From: an uncultured Lachnospiraceae bacterium
GTDB taxonomy: Bacteria; Bacillota; Clostridia; Lachnospirales; Lachnospiraceae
DNA: 18,484 nt
Direction: 5' to 3'
Assembly (NCBI GenBank): GCA_947628025.1
Contig: CANQYH010000025.1
Coordinates: 1 to 18,484 of the forward strand
Below are positions 14,058 to 18,484 of this stretch, piece by piece. The notes under the pieces were generated by a model. The model saw only the letters and a program-made list of their open reading frames with translations, was not told the DNA's origin and did no database searches. A program made the translations under genes and the position numbers. The stretch's first letter is position 1. The number at the start of each line of letters is the position of its first letter.

Positions 14058-14978
14058 CTACGACCGCTCCGCCGCGTATTCCGCCTTGAACACCTCGGCC
14101 AGGACGCTGGTATCGTATTTCGCCATTCCCTTATTGTCCCGGGCGTCCTCATTGATCGCCTGGACGTAGCTGGCGATCCGCGGCGTTACGCCCGCTTTCT
14201 TTGCCATCTCGATCCCCAGCCCCGCGTCCTTGCACAGCAGCTCGATCGTAAACGTGGGATCGTCGTAGCGGTCCTCGGCGATCCGCCCCGCCGTCTCGCA
14301 GAAGAGTCCGCTGACCGTGGCGGCCCCGCTCTGGGATACCACATCGTAAAATACCTTCTTATCGACTCCCAGCGGCTCCGTCAGGGCCATCACTTCGGCG
14401 CTGATCGCATTGATGACGGAAAACATCTGCTGATTTAAGAGCTTAAACGCGTTGCCCGCGCCGTGGTCTCCCACATGCACCGCTTTCCTCGCGAAGCACT
14501 GGAACGCAGGCATCGCGTACTCGATACATTCTTTCTCGCCGCCCGCCGGCATCAGCCATTTGCCGGCTGCGCTGGGACGTCCCAGGATCGGAGCATCGAT
14601 ATAATGAGCTCCTTTCTTCCCGGCCGTCGCCGCGTTGGCTTTCGAAGTCTCCGGATCCACCGTGCTGGTGTCGATCACGATATGCTCCGCCGTCAGATTT
14701 TTCACCAGTCCGTTTTCTCCCCCTACCACGTCGTACACATGCTGCGGCTTCGGCAGCGACAAAAAGATCACTTTCGCTTTCGCCGCCAGCTCCGCCGGAG
14801 AAGCGGCCGCCTCCGCGCCGTGGCTTAAAGCATATTCCATGGCCGCCGGGGACGGATCATACGCCACGACCGGAAAACCGTGGGCGATCAGGCCGTCCAG
14901 CATACATTTCCCCATGACGCCGGCTCCGGCCAGTCCGACCGTCTCATTCTGTGGGATGTATTCGGTCGAGAACATCAT
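14058..14978 (-). CDS. Beta-hydroxyacid dehydrogenase (GarR/HIBADH family)
   Basis: This 306-residue NAD(P)-dependent dehydrogenase belongs to the 3-hydroxyisobutyrate / tartronate-semialdehyde reductase family. The Rossmann motif is VGLAGAGVMG (14-23), LSLPKP follows at about 74-79 and IDTSTVDPET at 102-111. The substrate loop is DAPILGRPSAAGK (128-140), and the catalytic lysine is K179 in GNAFKLLNQQ. The usual DAPVSGG loop is altered to DAPILGR, with Leu where the substrate-contacting Ser normally lies, hinting at a non-standard substrate. The start at 14978 follows AAGGAGGCGTACTGT, a ribosome site inside the preceding phosphodiesterase-like gene, which it overlaps by 35 bases. Oxidation or reduction of a sugar-acid-derived beta-hydroxyacid is the likely role. 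Confidence 0.88.
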   Translation of the reverse strand: MMFSTEYIPQNETVGLAGAGVMGKCMLDGLIAHGFPVVAYDPSPAAMEYALSHGAEAAASPAELAAKAKVIFLSLPKPQHVYDVVGGENGLVKNLTAEHIVIDTSTVDPETSKANAATAGKKGAHYIDAPILGRPSAAGKWLMPAGGEKECIEYAMPAFQCFARKAVHVGDHGAGNAFKLLNQQMFSVINAISAEVMALTEPLGVDKKVFYDVVSQSGAATVSGLFCETAGRIAEDRYDDPTFTIELLCKDAGLGIEMAKKAGVTPRIASYVQAINEDARDNKGMAKYDTSVLAEVFKAEYAAERS

Positions 14979-16911
14979 ACAGTACGCCTCCTTCCGCGCT
15001 TCCCGGCACATCCATATGCATCAGCTTCGCCACTGTGGGCGCTACGTCGATGATCTTCGCCGGGAGTTTTTTTTCATATTTTTCTACGCCGGGGCCGCCT
15101 AAGATCATCACCGCATGCATATCATGCAGCGACGGCAGCGCCAAATGCACTCCTGTAAAGTTGCCGCACAGCACCGCCGGCTCGTACAGCTCCGGATTGC
15201 TGATGATCCGCTCCGTCCCGTCCCGGTACTTGATCGCCGTGCGGTAGATGAACGGATGGGACATATATCCCGGCTTCCAGGCATAGATCACATCGCCGAC
15301 CCGGTCGTAGCCAGGTCCCTCGTAGATCCCCAGAGTGCCGGATTCCTCTTTCGTAACGGCCAGCGCCACGACGGATTCCCCTGTCTCCGGATTTTTCATA
15401 TCGTACAGCGCCTTGATGATCTCCTGCTGCACCCGCGCGTAATCCTCCGGCTCCACGATGCCCTGCGGGTCGCGGCCTTTCAGGTTGATAAAGATATGGG
15501 CGTGGCAGGGCTCCAGCGGATGGCACTTCGTATTCTCCCACCTGATCTTCAGATTGCTCGGATCGTCGCTGGTCAGATCCAGCACATACTCCAAAAGGCC
15601 CGCCCTGGCCAGATGCTCTTTCACGTAAGGGTTCCAGTCCAGATGCGTCATGCCGTGGTCGGAGATCAGCATCACATAGGTTTCGTCCAGATCCACCGCT
15701 TCCAGGATCTTCCCGATGTTGTCGTCCACCTGCTTATACACAGTGCGGATCATCTCCCAGCACCAGTCCGCTTTCTCCGGATCGTAGACCCTGGCTTTCG
15801 GCTCGATCCCGGCATACAGCACATGCTCGATATGGTCGATGGTGCCGACCCAGGAGAAGCCCAGATCCCACTCGTGATTTTTCAGTACGCAGCGCGTCGC
15901 GTTGCCCCACCAGTCCGCGTGCATCTGAAGCTGCTCCAGATACAGTTTATCGTCCATCCAGCCGTCCATGAACGCCCAGGGATCGTCCACTTCCATGAAA
16001 TATCCCGCCGCTTCCTCCGCTTCGGCCGTCAGGCTGGCCGGCACCGAGTACGTCTCCGCCGTATTGATGGAAGACTGGTACAGCTTGAAATGACGGCCGT
16101 CCTTCGAAAGCTCCAGGATCTGGAAACGGAACCGCCCGTCCCTCTGATAATCCCTGGCCTTAAAATTCTTCGTGATCCATGGACCGTAATCGCCCATCGC
16201 GATATCCGTCTCCGCTTCCGCCGCGTCTTTCGTGTCGCCCACCAGCATCCGGTCATAGCCCTCCGGCGTGGAGGCGTACATCAGCACGTGCATCGGATAG
16301 CCCTCGATGTAGGTCGGAGGCACGGTGATATCAAATTCCAGCGGAGGCAGACAGCTCTCCGGCATATGTACCCACCCCTCGGCGGCTCTCGGCTCCACCT
16401 GCACGGCCCGTCCCGGGATCTCGTTGCATTTCAGCTTCTGATCCGAGAAAACGGAACTGGACGCGCAGTCCCAGAGCGGCATATAGAAATAGCGGAACGG
16501 CGGATTCAGCGAACCTGCCAGCTGCACGCCGTCTTCCTCGGTCAGCGCTCCCATCGGGAACGTCACCGGCCAGTTGATCAGCGCGGTCTTTTTGCCCATC
16601 CGCTTCGCTACGTCCCAGAGCGTCTCGCACAGCACTTCGTTGCGGTCAAAGGAGGTATGCCAGAAATCCAGGTCCTCCCCTACATGCTTGACCATCAGAC
16701 TGGGCACGCCGTTGGTCCCTGCGCCGGCACCGCTGACGATCGCGGTCCAGGCCGCGGCGGTCAAAGGCGGGAACACGGTCTCCAGACGGGAGAAAATACC
16801 CTGGTCGATGATCTTCTTCGTGTTCGGCATATTGCCCTCGTCCACGAACTTTTTCACCAGATCCGGCATCGCCGCGTCCAGTCCGAGAAACAGTATCTTT
16901 TTGTCTTTCAT
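14944..16911 (-). CDS. Alkaline-phosphatase-superfamily protein (type I phosphodiesterase/nucleotide pyrophosphatase-like)
   Basis: This 655-residue protein shows the two-metal alkaline phosphatase core: D12 in FLGLDAAMPD, nucleophile T51 in PPLTAAAWTAIVSG, D359 and H363 in TIDHIEHV, D418 and H419 in ISDHGM, and H589 in GVHL. A large insertion (about 130-345) separates the halves. Relatives cleave phosphate mono- or diesters, sometimes sulfate or phosphonate esters. The start MKDKKILFLG has no signal peptide, so it is predicted to be cytoplasmic, unlike most secreted phosphatases; its substrate must therefore be imported or made inside. The ATG at 16911 follows AAAGGGGACGAGT; the frame extends 42 codons upstream across the promoter and is rejected. 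It is the first gene of the operon and overlaps the dehydrogenase gene by 35 bases. Confidence 0.87.
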   Translation of the reverse strand: MKDKKILFLGLDAAMPDLVKKFVDEGNMPNTKKIIDQGIFSRLETVFPPLTAAAWTAIVSGAGAGTNGVPSLMVKHVGEDLDFWHTSFDRNEVLCETLWDVAKRMGKKTALINWPVTFPMGALTEEDGVQLAGSLNPPFRYFYMPLWDCASSSVFSDQKLKCNEIPGRAVQVEPRAAEGWVHMPESCLPPLEFDITVPPTYIEGYPMHVLMYASTPEGYDRMLVGDTKDAAEAETDIAMGDYGPWITKNFKARDYQRDGRFRFQILELSKDGRHFKLYQSSINTAETYSVPASLTAEAEEAAGYFMEVDDPWAFMDGWMDDKLYLEQLQMHADWWGNATRCVLKNHEWDLGFSWVGTIDHIEHVLYAGIEPKARVYDPEKADWCWEMIRTVYKQVDDNIGKILEAVDLDETYVMLISDHGMTHLDWNPYVKEHLARAGLLEYVLDLTSDDPSNLKIRWENTKCHPLEPCHAHIFINLKGRDPQGIVEPEDYARVQQEIIKALYDMKNPETGESVVALAVTKEESGTLGIYEGPGYDRVGDVIYAWKPGYMSHPFIYRTAIKYRDGTERIISNPELYEPAVLCGNFTGVHLALPSLHDMHAVMILGGPGVEKYEKKLPAKIIDVAPTVAKLMHMDVPGSAEGGVLYDVLDRIHPTE

Positions 16912-16951
16912 ACTCGTCCCCTTTATCCAATCAAAAACAGTTTCGGGTTTC

Positions 16952-16988
16952 ACTGGTATCTTCGATAATACCAGTATGATACCAGTAT
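16952..16988 (-). promoter_or_regulatory. Repeated operator-like elements over the operon promoter
   Basis: ATACCAGTAT occurs twice on the plus strand (16968-16977 and 16979-16988), 11 bases apart, about one helical turn. An inverted partial copy, ACTGGTAT, lies at 16952-16959. Each full unit is itself a near-palindrome, ATAC-N2-GTAT. The right-hand unit overlaps the -10 element and the others cover the start of transcription. This is a typical repressor-site layout. GntR/HutC-family regulators often bind GGTAT/ATACC-type palindromes, and such a regulator is encoded at the end of the same gene set. Confidence 0.65.
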
Positions 16989-17012
16989 ACCGCACCCGCT
17001 CCAGAATATCAA
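16984..17012 (-). promoter_or_regulatory. Sigma-A promoter of the nine-gene set
   Basis: On the minus strand TTGATA (17012-17007) and TATACT (16989-16984) are spaced by 17 bases. The start of transcription is expected near 16977, giving a leader of about 65 bases before the ATG at 16911. Confidence 0.7.
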
Positions 17013-17244
17013 CTCTTTTCAAAAATCTGTGGCCCATATTTTAATTTTTTCTGTTTTTGATAATGTTTTCGTTCGTTTTTTGTGCATTATGACGAATTTG
17101 CATTTGCTATTGACACTCTTATTTTTGTTTCAACAATAGCTTATAACAAAAATTTTCCGTTTTTTCCTTGGAAAACGCCAGCGGTCCGCCTCCGGATCTT
17201 TCAACTGGTCTTATTTCTGAGCCGGTCCGGCGGGCAAACTATCG
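17013..17244. other. AT-rich spacer between the operon promoter and the Rpn-like remnant
   Basis: With the promoter and leader of the minus operon, the gene-free stretch spans 16912-17244 (333 bases). From 17030 to 17180 it is T-rich on the plus strand. A perfect -35 hexamer TTGACA at 17110-17115 is followed after 16 bases by AACAAT (17132-17137), a possible plus-strand promoter facing the remnant. No credible gene is seen; the plus frame 17082-17333 has no recognisable protein. Confidence 0.45.
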
Positions 17245-17655
17245 GTGCTGAAAAAGGTCTTGCATATGCGGCGGATTTTGCATATACTAAAGGTAACAGG
17301 CAGATTGTCAGATTACAGTATCAACCGCTTTGAGATTGCGCGGCTCTCGGATAAGCAGCCGGGGATGTTTACGGGCGATCCCCGCTTTGAAGAAACGGCA
17401 AATGAGGTAAGGAAAGAAGGAGGTCCGAGAACCATGTGTGAAGTATTGGATAGAATCGAGGCCAGAGGAGAAGCCAGAGGAGAGGCCAGGGGAGAGGCCA
17501 GAGGAGAAGCCAGAGGAAAGGCACTGGGATGGGAAAATGCACTGCTGGTCGCTGTCAAAAACCTCATGAGATCTACCAAATGGACAGCCGAGCAGGCAAT
17601 GGAGGCTCTTGGTATCCCGGCGGCAGAACAGAAAGAGCTTAAAGCGAAATTGTAG
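17245..17655 (+). pseudogene. C-terminal remnant of an Rpn/PD-(D/E)XK transposase-like protein
   Basis: The frame encodes up to 136 residues, with no ribosome site at its GTG, so the start is arbitrary. The recognisable part is the tail: MFTGDPRFEETANEV, MCEVLDRIEARGEARGEARG and a final helix EQAMEALGIPAAEQKELKAKL. Many clostridial Rpn-family (recombination-promoting nuclease/putative transposase) proteins end in just this way, with tandem charged repeats and a short EQAM-x-ALGI-type helix. The N-terminal nuclease domain is absent and nothing upstream encodes it in any plus frame I can see, so this is a truncated remnant. Codon use is AT-richer than in the operon. A strong terminator follows at 17694. 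Confidence 0.6.
17461..17520 (+). repeat. Five 12-base tandem repeats within the Rpn-like remnant
   Basis: Five consecutive units of consensus GCCAGAGGAGAA (17461, 17473, 17485, 17497, 17509), each with zero to three changes, encode the repeated residues A-R-G-E. Since the unit is a multiple of three, copy-number change keeps the frame. Confidence 0.9.
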
Positions 17656-17693
17656 GGTGCGGCGGTAATCAAAAATCCAAAAATAAGACCAAA

Positions 17694-17750
17694 CGTCCGT
17701 TTCCGGCGGCTGAAATGCGTCAGCCATATCGGAGACGGGCGCTTGTTTTT
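17694..17750 (+). terminator. Rho-independent terminator after the Rpn-like remnant
   Basis: A 12-bp stem with two G-U pairs (17694-17705 with 17730-17741) encloses a second 6-bp hairpin, GGCTGA/TCAGCC (17708-17713 with 17720-17725). Five T follow at 17746-17750 on the plus strand. It lies between two genes whose 3' ends converge and may also stop transcription coming from the AraC gene. Confidence 0.7.
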
Positions 17751-17824
17751 GACAGGCTTTTAGTGGAACATTTGAACTGAAAACGGATCCTCAAAAACGC
17801 GGACTTTTTGCCTTCGTTCATCGT

Positions 17825-18484
17825 TTAATCTCTCTTTGCCTTAAAATATTCTCTCGGCGATACATGATAATATCCCCGGAATGCCCGGTAAAAATTGCTG
17901 GTGTCATGATAGCCCACCATTACGGACACTTCTTCAACGGAAAGGCTGGTTCCTTTCAGCAGCGCCAACGCCCTGTCCATTCGCTGCTCCAGCAATATTT
18001 CAGAAAATGTCCTGCCGGTTTTCTGCCGGAGCAGGGAGGAAATGTAATTGGGATGATAGGAAAAATGCGCGGCCGTCATCCCCAAAGTCACCTGGCCCGT
18101 ATGTTCGCCAATATAACGGATGATCCGGTCAGATAAAGACTGACTTTCTGTTTTCGCCGATATATTGCGGTATTCTCTTGCAACGTGCATCAGAAGTGCA
18201 AGGGTCATCGGCTTCAAAATCGCCTGTGTGTCCTCTTTTCTGTCCGCGTATTCAAGGATCATCAGTTCCAACAGCTTCCGGAACGGATGGCTGCCGTCAA
18301 ATGTCAAATGGATCATATCCTGCGAAAACCGGTCTTTCTGCGGGTCAAGAAAAAAGTGAAACATGGAATTGTCTACGGACAGGGAGGAAAGATATTCCCG
18401 GAAAAAGGCATTTTTCTGAATCAGTACGCCGACGATCACAATATCCTCCTCCGACTCTCCCCGAATCGCATAACCGCTGAACGG
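17825..18484 (-). CDS. AraC-family transcriptional regulator (5' part outside the window)
   Basis: The frame is open to the right edge: 15 codons precede the GTG at 18439 without a stop, so the gene starts beyond the window. The 220 visible residues end in a C-terminal AraC DNA-binding domain with two helix-turn-helix units. The first is GQVTLGMTAAHFSYHPNYISSLLRQKTGRTFSEILLEQRM; the second is SVEEVSVMVGYHDTSNFYRAFRGYYHVSPREYFKAK, which has the signature YF-x-F-like step as NFYRAFRGYYHVSPREY. The preceding part is probably the end of a cupin-type sensing domain. Its target is unknown; it points away from the nine-gene operon, so it probably controls genes beyond the right edge. Confidence 0.88.
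   Translation of the reverse strand, partial: PFSGYAIRGESEEDIVIVGVLIQKNAFFREYLSSLSVDNSMFHFFLDPQKDRFSQDMIHLTFDGSHPFRKLLELMILEYADRKEDTQAILKPMTLALLMHVAREYRNISAKTESQSLSDRIIRYIGEHTGQVTLGMTAAHFSYHPNYISSLLRQKTGRTFSEILLEQRMDRALALLKGTSLSVEEVSVMVGYHDTSNFYRAFRGYYHVSPREYFKAKRD

Noticed and set aside
3481..16120. Frequent CAGGATC/CCAGGATCC words across the minus-strand genes
   Set aside because: They fall inside coding sequence in varying contexts and are explained by preferred codons in Gln/Glu-Ile-Leu and Asp-Leu stretches.
15115..16968. Plus-strand open frame (617 codons) antisense to the AlkP-like gene
   Set aside because: The minus-strand frame carries all metal-ligand motifs; the antisense product is Arg/His-rich with no family features and no ribosome site.
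1..18484. tRNA, rRNA or CRISPR arrays
   Set aside because: No cloverleaf-like segment, rRNA-like stretch or regularly spaced repeat array was seen; the only tandem repeat is the in-frame 12-base unit at 17461-17520.

Overview
The window reads like the chromosome of a GC-moderate, Gram-positive anaerobe of the class Clostridia, most likely a gut Lachnospiraceae-type organism. The grounds are strong GGAGG ribosome sites, Gram-positive sigma-A promoters, a YesL (DUF624) membrane protein, a Tn916-type integrase, an Rpn-type remnant and an esterase/ATP-grasp gene pair. The genus cannot be fixed from the sequence. Almost every gene after position 1800 lies on the minus strand; the exception is a threonine-aldolase-like gene.

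Region 1 (1-1755, plus): the tail of an esterase-like protein, a 365-base T-poor and A-rich spacer, then an ATP-grasp ligase. Region 2 (1785-3149): a lone tyrosine recombinase with its own promoter, bracketed by an inverted repeat and a rho-independent terminator. Region 3 (3175-7431): housekeeping genes. These are a MYG1-family hydrolase divergent from a threonine-aldolase-family PLP enzyme, dapF and udk, and a small HMA-domain metal-binding protein. The HMA promoter carries a near-perfect 12-2-12 ArsR/SmtB-type operator.

Region 4 (7671-17012, minus) is the most interesting part. It is a nine-gene gene set in one direction, with several start/stop overlaps. In transcription order it encodes an alkaline-phosphatase-superfamily phosphodiesterase-like enzyme, a beta-hydroxyacid dehydrogenase (GarR/HIBADH type), a divergent LarA-like (DUF2088) protein, a TIM-barrel sugar isomerase/epimerase, a small unknown protein with an apparent 5' frameshift, a second TIM-barrel isomerase, YesL, a HAD phosphatase and a GntR/HutC regulator. 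The promoter at its head (TTGATA-17-TATACT) is overlaid by repeated ATAC-N2-GTAT elements, a plausible operator for the GntR protein at the far end. I infer a regulated catabolic pathway for a phosphorylated or phosphodiester-linked sugar acid or polyol, with stereochemical inversion, oxidation and isomerisation steps. The substrate is not identifiable and no transporter lies in the window.

Region 5 (17013-18484): an AT-rich spacer, a C-terminal remnant of an Rpn/PD-(D/E)XK-type protein with five 12-base tandem repeats, a strong terminator, and the C-terminal part of an AraC regulator running off the window. A 24-25-base motif occurs nearly identically at 1785 and 9930, with a looser copy at 7051.
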